The position numbers and the translations under genes were made by a program. Of a stretch of DNA of 64,000 nt, positions 1 through 11,461 are shown one piece after another. The notes below the pieces were generated by a model, which had not been told where the DNA came from, made no database searches, and worked only from the letters and a program-made list of their open reading frames with translations. The stretch lies in the NCBI GenBank assembly GCA_963995525.1, contig OZ023205.1:51598738-51662737 (forward strand), written 5' to 3'. The stretch is from Escarpia spicata (lineage: Eukaryota > Annelida > Polychaeta > Sabellida > Siboglinidae). The number at the start of each line of letters is the position of its first letter. The first letter of the stretch is position 1.

Positions 1-1690
1 TCTGTTGGAAAGCCAATTGTCTCCCAGTAAATATGGGATACGACGGAGAGTTATCGAGTGGTGCAGTAGGTGTGGAGTGTGAAGTTTAAAGACTGTCACT
101 ATATGGAATTACGAATGTTCAAAACTAACTACGAGTGTTGTCAATGTGGGTCGTGATAGGTATTCTGCGCCCTCTCGCAGTGAGCATGTTGGCCGGGATC
201 ATGCACAATGATTTTGCTTGCAGTGGCTAGCTTAGCACAGAACCACCCACCTCTAGTTTGCCAACAGCACCCAATTCCCACTAAATATCACTTTGAAGTT
301 GGAAAGGAAAGGGTGGAACAGGGTACACTCCCCAGCATTGTATATATACCGACTGCACAACAACCACACAGGCCAAATACCAACACATCGGGTCGTCCTG
401 TTGAACTCGGAGCCAATAGCACACAGGCACTGCACTGCACCACCGGTGACTGCACCACCGTACTTACAGCGCCAGGTAGATCGGAGTACACTCTCCGGCA
501 ATGTGCATGCTGACAAAACAACACCACCACCCATATTAAATACCCACACTTCGGGTCGTCTTGTTGGACTCAAAGCCAGTACCACATGGACATAACTGGT
601 GACTCCAGGTGGAATAGGACAAACTGGAAAGTCAAAGCAAGGCCACTTCAGCTATGCAATTGCATCATCAAAACAAGGCCGCTTTAGTCAACTGACTGTC
701 TTGCCAAAACAAGACTATAGCTTCGACAGGAGGCCTGGCCCCACGCTCATACAACAGGACCGCCCAGACAGAGGTGTAGCTCACAGGCTCGACAGGAGGC
801 CTTGGGCACACAGCCTCGACAGGAGGCCTTAGGTGCACTGTCTTGACACCCAAGCCAAGTGTCATTAAGGACTGCACCATATGGTACTCCCTGCACTGGG
901 CATTTTTGCTATGTCATGAGCCGGTATGGCACCATTTATACACCCTGGGCATACAGCATTATTGCTGCCTGGGCACCACGCCAGGAACAGCAAATGATAA
1001 AGCTGATAGGAAAAATCATGTTAGACCATACTACATTCTTGCAGCACGACGCTGCCAATGTTTATTGTTGCAGGCTTGTAGTGAATGAACACACGCGAGC
1101 CTCCGCCATGTCACTGACTATGATGTGCCAACCACCGCTGAACGCTTGCACTGCGCTGGTGAAAACGACAGTCCACGATGTCAAGGTGGACGTGAAACTT
1201 ACAGTGATGCCAGCAACTAGTCACCGAGTCCAAGCATTGGTATGCTGGAGGTGAGACGTGGAGATGTCATCCGACTGTACACACTAGATGGCAGCACCCA
1301 TCCACCGGATGTAAGCACCAAAGCGAAGCAGGCATGCCAGGTATACTGCAAGCCATGCCACACAATGATGCCACAACAAACATGTGTTTGCTACATGCAA
1401 ACATGAAGCACAAGTATAAAAAGCTTTGTATGTTACATGAAAGTGTGTAGGCAAACAGACAAATCATTGCAGGAATCCCGAACACAAGTCTTGTCATATG
1501 TCATGCGGCTGGCGTTGCCACACAGACAACGAACAGTGAGCGATTAGCAGCAGGTGTATGGCAGCGGTACTATCTGACATATGTGAGTACTACAGCCAGT
1601 AGTATTCACAGATGTGAAACAAACAGTTTATTTCGAATAGAAGCAAAGCTACCGAATTAAGGTATAAATCGTACACGAATAAACTATCAA
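1..1690. other. no gene recognised; degenerate repeats
   Basis: I see no convincing coding exon here. Two imperfect copies of a block of about 150 bp occur at roughly 240-430 and 440-600, sharing phrases around 'cgggtcgtc' and 'ttgttggactc'. A short motif, cgacaggaggcc, recurs three times between 722 and 832. The open frames are short, lack recognisable domains and overlap each other on both strands. Confidence 0.5.
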
Positions 1691-3475
1691 CCTACTATAC
1701 GATATACTAAACGGGATTATTTTAGTAAATTATTGTCTGAGCACCGGGACAACTTGTCGGGGATATGGAAAATTGTGCGTACAATCATGGGGAAATATCG
1801 ACTTGAGTGCAACTATCCGGTACAATTTGATAACAGTGGTGTTACTATCAGTGACAGGGTTGAAATAGCAAACACGTTTAATAAATATTTTACTAGTATT
1901 TGACCCGAGCTAGCTAAACAAATTGAAACTCCTACAGATGTGTCCGTTCTGGATTAAACGGGCAAACGTAATGAACGTTCAATATTTTTGATACCAACCT
2001 ATAAGGACATACGGACTGTTAATAACTGCGGTAACACATCTTCAGCTGATTGTGACGGCATTACGATGATTCTCGTTAAAATGTAACTGAAAGCATTGCC
2101 GAACCGATGACACATATATGTAACCTAAATGTGGCGTTTTCACACATAAGATGAAAACGACTAAAATAATACCTGTATATAAATCTGGCGAAAAACATAT
2201 TTACCAACTACAGGCCGATTTCACTTTTGCCACAGTTTTCCTGAATACTAGATATAAACTTTTTACTTCTCGACTTGAAGGCTTCATGAATGCTTGTACA
2301 ATCCTAAACGAATACCAATATGGGTTTAGAGAAGGCATGTCAATTTATCATGCCTTGGTTGAATTAATTACTTGAAGATATCACAAATTCGCTTGAACAC
2401 AAGAAATGTGCGTTAGGCGTATTCATCGACCATTAGAAAGCATTTGACACTGTCGATCACCAACTGTTACGTAAAAAACTTGAACTCTATGGCATTCGTG
2501 GAAACGCGTATAATTGGATTAGTAGTTTTTTGCATAATCGTAGCCAATTTGTACACATTGATGGCTACAGCTGAGACACACAAAGTATAACAGTTGTGGA
2601 GTTCCACACGGATCTATACTTGATCCGAAGCTTTTTATTTTATACATCAATGACATATGCAATGTGTCTAAACTGATCAAGTTTGTCTTATTTGCTGATG
2701 ACATGAATATTTTATGTTCAGCCAATGATTCAAAACAGCTTGAAAATATTGTTTGCAGCGAGCTGGTTAAACTGCAATTGCGGTTCTCAATCAACAAATC
2801 ATCTGTTAATATAGCCAAGACCAATTACATGTTATATTCTGGTCGTGCTCAATTGCCTGATGTAAATATAAATATAAAAATACACAGATATTAATAGTAC
2901 GAGTTACGAAATGTCTAGGCGTGCTCATCGATGAAGCATTAAACTGGAAAGATCACATCAGACGAGTAAAGTCTAAACTATCAATTAGTGTTGGTATTAT
3001 GCACAGATGCAGTAAAGTAATCGACCGCCACTGTATGTACATGTTATATTCTACTCTGTGTTTGCCGTATTTATTGTATTGTGTGGAAATATGGGGAAAT
3101 ACCTATCCCACCAACTTACACTGTATAAAAATGTTACAAAAGAGGATAAAACGGATTATGCACAAAGCACAGCGATGCGATCACACAACTCCACTTCTTT
3201 TTACAAAGCTCGCATTTTAAAATTTACTGACTTGGTATAATTTAGGATATTATTATTTATGCCCATAAAAATGAATTACCGTCGAATATTCAAAGGTTAT
3301 TTCTTAAACATGTTAAGAAGCACTCCACACGAAGTCAAAATCAATTTTTACGTACCCGTGCTTCAACCATTAGAAGATGTATGTCATTATTTGTATATGG
3401 ATCCAAAGTGTGGAATTCGTTGAATATCAATTTTAGCAATATAAGTTCGTTTCACCTTTTTTAAATCTCACTACA
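1690..3475 (+). mobile_element. degenerate LINE (non-LTR retrotransposon) reverse transcriptase, 3' part
   Basis: Read with frameshifts and stops, the plus strand gives successive reverse-transcriptase landmarks. A segment before the RT core (around 1,730-1,950) is followed by the finger region, then a block reading AFDTVDH near 2,445-2,465, the catalytic FADDMN near 2,692-2,706, and the downstream thumb region with CLGVLIDEALNWKDHI near 2,912-2,955. The C-terminal segment runs to about 3,470. Several in-frame stops and frame changes mean the copy is dead. The motif order is that of CR1/Jockey-type LINEs, but I cannot assign a clade. Its last bases fall inside the 281-bp direct repeat that starts at 3,438. 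Confidence 0.85.
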
Positions 3476-3718
3476 GCAAACATATAATTGAGAGTTACTG
3501 TTTGCGTATATAATCTGACTTCTTTTTTTCTTTCAGTTTTCGTAGCAAGCACCCAAAACATTTGTAATGATTGCCATGTTGTATATATTCTAGCGTCATT
3601 TTAGCAGTGCGGTTATTCCACAATGACCGAAATCGAATGGCATTACAAACGTGGACATTATCAACTAGTACTGTAAACAGATTACTCCAAGATTTCGTGC
3701 TGAAGATGCATGCATAAC
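3438..3718. repeat. 281-bp direct repeat, left copy
   Basis: This block is repeated at 5,210-5,490 with one substitution seen by eye (tctagcgtcatt here, tctagcatcatt there). It abuts the left end of the hAT-like element at 3,719. On the minus strand it contains a pseudo-exon related to exon 2 of the secreted-protein gene at 6.5-7.8 kb, including an acceptor-like tttacag. That pseudo-exon is frameshifted by a one-base deletion relative to the 6.6-kb copy. Confidence 0.9.
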
Positions 3719-4075
3719 CAGGCTGCGAAATAAGGCCGGTCCGATCGTCCCGGACGAGTAGTTTCGGAGCTCGGACTAGTCCAGTTTTAGAAGAGCAGTC
3801 CCGTCGGACTAGCTATAATGACGTGAAAGAATGTATACTGTGTGTGTGAAAGTGAAGTGGTGTGATGAAATAAAGCAAAACGATAAGATAACATTTTGTC
3901 ACTCGACTACATTTTGCGTCTAATCATCTAATCCGGTACCGGGATTACGGAACTTGAAAATGGCCGCTGTTTACATCAGTAAGTGGTGCCTCCTAGCGAC
4001 CATGAGTGTGGAACCACATGATCAAAATACTCGGTTTGCAGACAGCATCGCGTTCTATCATATTATCGTTCAACC

Positions 4076-4533
4076 ATGTCGCAGGGGCGAATCGGTGATT
4101 ATTTTAGCAAGCAAACAAACTCCAACAAAGGCACTGGAACACATGTCAGCACATACAAGGGAAAATCTAGCGCAAAGTTGAGGCCAAAATCGTCGTCTAA
4201 GACTAAAGCGAATGACGCAACATCAACAACCGACATTGACCGAGTCACATTGTCATGGACATCGCCGGTTATTCTACATCGAAATCATCCGACATTGCCG
4301 GTCCTTCGACGTCGACCGATACTGGAGTCATTGCTGGTCCTTCTAGTTCTACACCCACTTCCACTCCTACATCGTCCGACACTGTGGCTGCCTGTCCATC
4401 TACTGCTATCGTCTTGTCCAGCAGTGACTCTACCCATGAACGACATGAACAGATCCAAACTGCACCCATCTCATCTGATGACTTTGAAGTTTGCACGTGT
4501 ACTGTTGCGGCATCACCGTGTTTTCTTAATTAA
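4076..4533 (+). pseudogene. N-terminal fragment of a transposase-like protein inside the hAT element
   Basis: The frame opens MSQGRIGDYFSKQ, which looks like a PCNA-interacting (PIP) box, Q-x2-I-x2-YF. It continues with a Lys/Ser/Thr-rich stretch. Near 4,250 the plausible reading shifts to another frame that is rich in Ser, Thr, Gly and Pro and ends at 4,533. The N-terminal leader of some hAT/zinc-finger MYM-like transposases has this character, but no BED finger or RNase H-like core follows. Treat it as a truncated, frameshifted remnant. Confidence 0.45.
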
Positions 4534-4544
4534 ACACTATCATT

Positions 4545-4920
4545 GCTAACAAGCGGATGAACATTTGATTGTGGAGGACTATTGCTACAAGTTGATGGAC
4601 ATTTAATCATGGACAAGCATTGTTAACAAGTTGATGGACATTTAATTGTTGACAAACATTGCTAACAAGTTTATGCACATTAATGTTAATCGTGGACAAG
4701 CATTGCTAACAAGTTGATGGACATTTAATTGTGGACAAACATTGCTAATGAATTTATGCACATTAATTTTAATCATGGACAAGCATTGCTAACAAGTTGA
4801 TGGACTTTTAATTGTGGACAAACATTTCTAACTAGTTGATGCACATTTAATCATGGACAAGCATTGCTAACAAATTGATGGACATTTAATTGTGGATGAA
4901 TGCTGTTAACAAGCATCAAC
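4545..4920. repeat. tandem repeat, about 40-45 bp unit
   Basis: Roughly nine diverged units built around 'catggacaagcattgctaac' and 'gttgatggacatttaat' lie inside the hAT-like element, downstream of the coding remnant. Two monomer types partly alternate (aagttgatgg and aatttatgcac versions). Confidence 0.8.
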
Positions 4921-5209
4921 GTACCCGTTAACTGTATATGTATGTCAATGATAATTCTTTCTATAAATGTTACTTGAAGAGAGAATCGATTTGTAATCTT
5001 CTCGAATAAAAGCACTAACTAATTTTAGTCAAACGATAGGCCAACGTGATAAAGCATATATGTGTGTGTGTATTATAATATATGTATATATATATAGCTA
5101 TATAATTACCGGGTACATTTAAGGACTAGTAAAAACATTTCAGGACTAGTTGTTTGTGAGTCAGCCAGTCCGACGGACTACCAACTGGCTAAAAGTATCG
5201 TGCACCCTG

Positions 5210-5490
5210 AATATAAGTTCGTTTCACCTTTTTTAAATCTCACTACAGCAAACATATAATTGAGAGTTACTGTTTGCGTATATAATCTGACTTCTTTTTT
5301 TCTTTCAGTTTTCGTAGCAAGCACCCAAAACATTTGTAATGATTGCCATGTTGTATATATTCTAGCATCATTTTAGCAGTGCGGTTATTCCACAATGACC
5401 GAAATCGAATGGCATTACAAACGTGGACATTATCAACTAGTACTGTAAACAGATTACTCCAAGATTTCGTGCTGAAGATGCATGCATAAC
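5210..5490. repeat. 281-bp direct repeat, right copy
   Basis: Near-identical to 3,438-3,718 and directly adjoining the right end of the hAT-like element (ends at 5,209). After 5,490 the sequence changes to an unrelated minus-strand LINE. Confidence 0.9.
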
Positions 5491-6240
5491 ATACTGGCAT
5501 ACATAGGTGTGGTAAAAAGCTTTTAATTTTGTCACGCTGCCTCTGTATACCATCTAAAAGAAACTTTGTTTTAACAGCATTTACCTTTAATCTACTCTCA
5601 GTCATCCAAACGAAAATGTCTTTAAGACAATTTCTGTGCTGATCTAAGGAGCAATTAGTATTAGGCGTGGATAAAGAAATGTAAATCTGGGTATCATCTG
5701 CATAGAGATGATGGTTTATATTTTGCAAAGGCCCATAACAGAACCCTGGGGAACACCACATAAAGTGGGCAGTGCTGCCGAAAAGCAGTTGCCGATCTTA
5801 ATGGTTTGGTAGATATGTCAGGTATGAAGTAAACCAGCTCATAGCTGTGCCAGATATGGCGTACCACTTTGATAAACGTTTAATTAGAATATTAAGATCG
5901 ACGGTATCAAATATAGATAGACCAAGTAAGGTTAGGGCAGTTACTTTACCATTATCAATGTTTAAGCTAATATCATATGGACTTTCAAAAAAGTCGTTTC
6001 TGTTGAATGAAAATTTTATATGCTGATTGTAACACATGAGTTAAGACATATATGTCCTGATGTGAGACCTTAGACGGCTAGCTTCAATCTTTTCTAGTAT
6101 TTTAGAAATAAAGCTAAGGTATGAAATAGGTATATAACTGTTTTGGTCTTGTTTGGGCAGGCCTGACTTCTTAAGAAATGGACTGACAAATACATAAGGC
6201 AAAGTTTTTGAAGTGACAACTGTAGGCGGGAAAGTTTTGT
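5491..6240 (-). mobile_element. LINE reverse transcriptase fragment
   Basis: Minus-strand translation gives reverse-transcriptase landmarks in order from 6,240 downward: a finger block reading YLSFISKILEKIEASRL, then FDTVDLNILIKRLSKW near 5,900, then the catalytic HLYADDTQIYIS near 5,700, and a palm/thumb block ending near 5,500. There are several frame breaks. It resembles Rex1/CR1-group LINEs. The 3' part is cut off at the boundary with the 281-bp repeat. Confidence 0.85.
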
Positions 6241-6614
6241 TTACGAAATATCACGGAGCAGTAGCGATACAATTCACGTATATAACCGTTATCACGGGTC
6301 TACTATTGCTGCATGACATCTCTTAAACCAAGCATTCCTGCATACACTTGTCACTTTTCCCTTTTAATTTGTCCTCATGTTTTTGTCACAAAGAAACACT
6401 TGTGACCAGAATTTCAACAAAATACACTACGGAAAGTCCGAACCCACCACGTGTTTTCCGATAGCTTAATGGAGGTTTTGCTAGGCAACAGATCACGTGA
6501 TGCACATGTTAATTACACGAAGTAGGGCTGCTGACTTTGTTCACATATATACCGGTAAAACAAGCACATGCATCAAATATTCTAGCGTCATTTTCAGCAG
6601 TACGCTGATTCCAC

Positions 6615-7553
6615 TTGATGCTAGATGTGATAATCCCTTTACAGCTGTTCACAGCTAAACTGGGATTTGTGCGGTGCGTATAACGTAGGGCAATCGAACA
6701 AAAAGGGAAAATTCGAGTAGAAGGATGTTCAAAATAAAGAAACAATGAAAACCAACGAAAAACAAACAAAAGCGCGAATAAAAACAAGTGATGCACTATA
6801 TATATATATATATGTTTGTAGCTTTAGAGGATGTGGACACCATGCAAGGGTTGCATTGATGGCTGGCATGGCGACACACAGGAAGGCTGGCAATGATGGA
6901 GTGATGTGTAGAACAACAGATGGTGGTAGTCTGTTCCATGTGGATACTGCTCTGGGGTAGAATGCATATTGATATGCATTGATGGTTGGAATTATTGTGT
7001 TGGTATATTTAAGTGAATGGTCGATTCTGTTGGAGATATGTGTGGCGTGCTGGAAACATGGCGGAGGGCTGATGTTGACCATGTGGTAGTGGATTTTGTA
7101 AAACATTGATGCTTGTTGAATGAGGCGACGTGTGTGGAGCGAGTCCCAGTTGAGTTTGTTTATGAGTGGTTTAATGTGTTTCTTTTCGGTAGTTGGAGAA
7201 GATGAATCTTGCAGCATTTTTTGGATTTGTTCTATGCGGTTAATTTATGTTGCTGTGTTGGGATTCCAGACTTCACTGGCATATTCGATCAACTTGTATT
7301 CGGACAAGGGTTTGGTAAGCTGTTTCTTTGACATTTTGTGAGCAAGGTGACAGTGTTCTTCTTAAGAGTCCAAGTGTGCGGCTGGCTTTGGTGGTTATTT
7401 TGGTGCAGTGGTCGTTCCATCTTAGGTCGTGTGATATTGTGACTCCAAGGTAGTCGTGCTTTTGAACATGGTTTAGTGATTTTCGCAATAATTAATATTG
7501 ATATAGTTTGGGGTTTCGTTTGCGTGTGATGGTGAGGACTACACATTTCTTAA
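6615..7553 (-). mobile_element. 5'-truncated LINE inserted in exon 2 of the secreted-protein gene
   Basis: Minus-strand coding from 7,490 to about 6,830 gives the C-terminal reverse-transcriptase region (DYLGVTISHDLRWNDH near 7,450 and a final RAVSTWNRLPPSVV block near 6,940). A short 3' UTR follows, with a TA-dinucleotide run near 6,798-6,813. The flanks both carry TCCAC (6,610-6,614 and 7,554-7,558), a probable short target-site duplication. It is inactive: 5'-truncated and without an endonuclease. Confidence 0.75.
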
Positions 7554-7651
7554 TCCACAATGACTGAAATCGAATGGCGTTACAAACGTGAACATTATCA
7601 ACTAGTACAGTAAACAGGTTGTTTGAGAAGTTGTTTAAATTAAATACTTAC

Positions 7652-7829
7652 GATAATAGAACGTCACAAAAAAATGCCACTTGCACTGTGAAAACTCGCC
7701 ATTACTTAGTTGTGTCACAAATGCGAAATCAAGCAATTGAGTACAGTTTACGAATGTAACACTATTCACTAACAGAAAAGCGGGCAGCCCTATCGCTGAC
7801 AAAATTATGTAAACTGTAAAGTTACGCAT
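7652..7829 (-). CDS. exon 1 of the secreted-protein gene (signal peptide)
   Basis: ATG at 7,829 opens a signal peptide (charged MRNF, hydrophobic core about 4-21). The mature segment contains two cysteines. The exon ends at a consensus GTAAGT donor. The signal peptide and the donor in the right place are the reasons for calling it real. Confidence 0.6.
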
Positions 7830-8186
7830 CGTTTCAATTGTTTATCTGGGCGTGGCTCAGTCTTATCAAACCACAAGGGTGTATAATGTGACAAGGCAAC
7901 AGGAAGCAATGACACGTTATATTTTGTGTCCAAACATTTCATTTTAAAAAAACGCATATTATACATCAATGCATCTACACATGTATACATATATAATTGC
8001 ATAAAGAATAGTCCACACAGATTGGTAAGTCACACACTCATAAGCACCAATGATACCGTTTTATAAATTAAAGCAAACAACAATAAAACATGCACTGTAC
8101 CTATAATTAATGGACTACACTTCGTTTATTTATACGTGGCTCTTCTTATAGAGAACCCAAAGCTATATAATGTGTTGTTGCTCGCA
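7830..8186. other. 5' flank of the secreted-protein gene; no other gene seen
   Basis: AT-rich sequence directly upstream (minus strand) of the signal-peptide exon. It may hold the promoter. I see no clear TATA or CpG signature. Confidence 0.35.
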
Positions 8187-10672
8187 CGCATGGCGCACAC
8201 AGTGGAGCTTCACTGATGTCAACCTCGGCACGCACGGCGCACACAGTGGAGCTTCACTGATGTCAACCTCGGCACGCACGGCGCACACAGTGGAGCTTCA
8301 CTGATGTCAACCTCCGCCCGCACGGCGCACACAGTGGAGCTTCACTGATGTCAACCTCCGCCCGCACGGCACACACAGTGGAGCTTCACTGATGTCAACC
8401 TCGGCACGCACGGCGCACACAGTGGAGCTTCACTGATGTCAACCTCAGCACGCACGGCGCACACAGTGGAGCTTCACTGATGTCAACCTCGGCCCGCACG
8501 GCACACAGTGGAGCTTCACTGATGTCAACCTCGGCCCGCAAGGCACACAGTGGAGCTTCACTGATGTCAACCTCGGCACGCACGGCACACACAGTGGAGC
8601 TTCACTGATGTCAACCTCGGCACGCACGGCGCACACAGTGGAGCTTCACTGATGTCAACCTCGGCACGCACGGCGCACACAGTGGAGCTTCACTGATGTC
8701 AACCTCGGCACGCACGGCACACAGTGGAGCTTCACTGATGTCAACCTCGGCACGCACGGCGCACACAGTGGAGCTTCACTGATGTCAACCTCGGCACGCA
8801 CGGCGCACACAGTGGAGCTTCACTGATGTCAACCTCGGCACGCACGACGCACACAGTGGAGCTTCACTGATGTCAACCTCGGCACGCACGGCGCACACAG
8901 TGGAGCTTCACTGATGTCAACCTCGGCACGCACGGCACACAGTGGAGCTTCACTGATGTCAACCTCGGCACGCACGGCGCACACAGTGGAGCTTCACTGA
9001 TGTCAACCTCGGCACGCACGGCGCACACAGTGGAGCTTCACTGATGTCAACCTCGGCACGCACGGCGCACACAGTGGAGCTTCACTGATGTCAACCTCGG
9101 CACGCACGGCGCACACAGTGGAGCTTCACTGATGTCAACCTCGGCACGCACGGCGCACACAGTGGAGCTTCACTGATGTCAACCTCGGCACGCACGGCGC
9201 ACACAGTGGAGCTTCACTGATGTCAACCTCGGCACGCACGGCGCACACAGTGGAGCTTCACTGATGTCAACCTCGGCACGCACGGCGCACACAGTGGAGC
9301 TTCACTGATGTCAACCTCGGCACGCACGGCGCACACAGTGGAGCTTCACTGATGTCAACCTCGGCACGCACGGCGCACACAGTGGAGCTTCACTGATGTC
9401 AACCTCGGCACGCACGGCGCACACAGTGGAGCTTCACTGATGTCAACCTCGGCACGCACGGCGCACACAGTGGAGCTTCACTGATGTCAACCTCGGCACG
9501 CACGGCGCACACAGTGGAGCTTCACTGATGTCAACCTCGGCACGCACGGCGCACACAGTGGAGCTTCACTGATGTCAACCTCCGCCCGCACGGCACATAG
9601 TGGAGCTTCACTGATGTCAACCTCGGCACGCACGGCGCACATAGTGGAGCTTCACTGATGTCAACCTCGGCACGCACGGCGCACATAGTGGAGCTTCACT
9701 GATGTCAACCTCGGCACGCACGGCGCATATAGTGGAGCTTCACTGATGTCAACCTCGGCACGCACGGCGCACACAGTGGAGCTTCACTGATGTCAACCTC
9801 GGCACGCACGGCACACACAGTGGAGCTTCACTGATGTCAACCTCGGCACGCACGGCGCACACAGTGGAGCTTCACTAATGTCAACCTCGGCACGCATGGC
9901 ACACAGTGGAGCTTCACTGATGTCAACCTCGGCACGCATGGCACACACAGTGGAGCTTCACTGATGTCAACCTCGGCACGCACGGCGCACACAGTGGAGC
10001 TTCACTGATGTCAACCTCGGCACGCACGGCACACACAGTGGAGCTTCACTGATGTCAACCTCGGCACGCACGGCGCACACAGTGGAGCTTCACTGATGTC
10101 AACCTCGGCACGCACGGCACACAGTGGAGCTTCACTGATGTCAACCTCGGCACGCATGGCGCACACAGTGGAGCTTCACTGATGTCAACCTCGGCACGCA
10201 TGGCACACACAGTGGAGCTTCACTGATGTCAACCTCGGCACGCACGGCGCACACAGTGGAGCTTCACTGATGTCAACCTCGGCACGCACGGCACACAGTG
10301 GAGCTTCACTGATGTCAACCTCGGCACGCATGGCGCACACAGTGGAGCTTCACTGATGTCAACCTCGGCACGCATGGCACACACAGTGGAGCTTCACTGA
10401 TGTCAACCTCGGCACGCACGGCGCACACAGTGGAGCTTCACTGATGTCAACCTCGGCACGCACGGCACACAGTGGAGCTTCACTGATGTCAACCTCGGCA
10501 CGCATGGCGCACACAGTGGAGCTTCACTGATGTCAACCTCGGCACGCACGGCACACAGTGGAGCTTCACTGATGTCAACCTCGGCACGCACGGCGCACAC
10601 AGTGGAGCTTCACTGATGTCAACCTCGGCACGCACGGCACACAGTGGAGCTTCACTGATGTCAACCTCGGCA
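8187..10672. repeat. 44-bp minisatellite, roughly 57 copies, derived from a MITE end
   Basis: The unit is about 44 bp, made of gtggagcttcactgatgtc, then aacctcggcacgcacgg, then cgcacaca. Many units are 42 bp through loss of a CG or CA dinucleotide. In the right third (about 9,880-10,640) the long and short variants alternate in a recurring order, a sign of higher-order amplification. Short open frames on the minus strand are by-products. The last unit runs into the body of a MITE of which the unit's first 30 bases are the terminal sequence. Confidence 0.95.
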
Positions 10673-10814
10673 CTGGGAAAAAGAGACCTGAAAAGCAGTG
10701 ACCGTATTACTAATTAGGCAGACTAACTTCCTATACTTCACCGTCCCAAATTATTATAAAAATAATTAATAAGGTGGTTGTATTACCGAGGTGACCATTA
10801 TGCGAGGTTCGACT
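10636..10814 (+). mobile_element. TA-type MITE whose left end seeded the minisatellite
   Basis: Starting with cagtggagcttcactgatg, the sequence follows the same internal order as the other MITE copies in the window: ctcggcactgggaaa, then gacctgaa, then cttatactt-like, then ggtgacc. It ends gaggttcgactg|ta, the inverted partner of its start. Confidence 0.75.
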
Positions 10815-10853
10815 GTAAATATATTATAACAAGTACATATATGCGCTTATGTA

Positions 10854-11042
10854 CAATGGAGCCTCACTGCACTGTGTGTATTAAGGTCAGCCTCGGGACT
10901 GGGCAAAAATGACCTGAATAGCGAGGTATTAGCGGAACAAATTTCTTATACTTTACAACAAATAATTTTTGACTGTCCTATAGTGACCTTAATTGTGAGA
11001 TGGCTGTATTTCCAAGAGGACCATAAAGCGCGGTTCTACTCT
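10854..11042 (+). mobile_element. MITE copy (Tc1/mariner-like ends)
   Basis: The left end is caatggagcctcactg and the right end is gcgcggttctactc, with the family's internal words (cctcgggactgggcaaaaat, gacctgaatagcgaggt, gaccttaattgtgag) in order. Confidence 0.65.
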
Positions 11043-11278
11043 AATATCTATACAAATCCTCTTATTATACTGTCACCATCACTACTTTAACCTCTACTTT
11101 CCTACTGGTGTTCATACACGGTAACAAATTTGGTAGCAGTGGCGGCAAGTTAGCCTGGCACAATACAGTCCTGACACGGTCGAGAATGCGAGGTTCAGGT
11201 CCACCTACTGCTCTTTCAAAACTCGGGCACTTTTTGTCATTTTTCGTTCATCCCAGTTTGACTGTCTTTTAACAGATA

Positions 11279-11459
11279 CAGTGGAACCTCACTATTAAGG
11301 TCACCTTTGGGCCTGGTCGAGTGGCCCAAATAGTGACCTTATTAGCAGGACTGATATCTTATACTTTATTGTATATGGAAATAATTTTGGACTGTCCTAG
11401 TGTGACCTTAATTACGAGTTGGCTGTATTACCAAGGATCTGTAAAGTGAGGTTTCACTG
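11279..11459 (+). mobile_element. MITE copy with TA target duplication
   Basis: Left end CAGTGGAACCTC and right end GAGGTTTCACTG are near-perfect inverted repeats, flanked on both sides by TA (11,277-11,278 and 11,460-11,461). This is the cleanest copy and best defines the family. Confidence 0.8.
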
Positions 11460-11461
11460 TA

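Larger units (their letters stand above)
3719..5209 (+). mobile_element. non-autonomous hAT-like DNA transposon
   Basis: The left end reads CAGGCTGCGAAATA and the right end, reverse-complemented, reads CAGGGTGCACGATA. These are imperfect terminal inverted repeats of the CAGG type found in hAT elements. Subterminal 'ggactag' and 'gtccgacggac' words recur at both ends. No complete transposase is present; the interior holds a short hAT-like N-terminal coding fragment and a tandem repeat block. No 8-bp target duplication is present, because the immediate flanks are the two ends of the 281-bp direct repeat. Confidence 0.7.
6509..7829 (-). pseudogene. small secreted-protein gene, exon 2 split by a LINE
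   Basis: Exon 1 (7,829-7,652) encodes 59 residues beginning with a hydrophobic signal peptide (about residues 1-24) and ends in a perfect donor, ATC|GTAAGT, phase 1. Exon 2 can start at 7,601 after an AG and stays in frame. It is interrupted at the Leu-Trp codons near 7,555 by a LINE and resumes at 6,614, ending in TAA at 6,509. Without the insert the product would be about 110 residues with about six cysteines outside the signal peptide. I do not recognise the family. The acceptor used in the 281-bp paralogous pseudo-exons (tttacag) is mutated here to tttactg; the next AG is 6 nt on, so the frame is kept. The LINE lies on the same strand as the gene. No function can be assigned. Confidence 0.55.

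Noticed and set aside
859..1254. 131-codon open frame
   Set aside because: No recognisable domain, no splice or start support, and overlapping frames of similar length.
3438..5490. LTR retrotransposon with 281-bp LTRs
   Set aside because: The repeats lack TG...CA ends, there is no primer-binding site, polypurine tract, gag or pol, and the interior has hAT-type inverted ends.
8187..10672. CRISPR-like array
   Set aside because: The units are contiguous with no unique spacers, the context is a eukaryotic MITE, and no cas genes are present.
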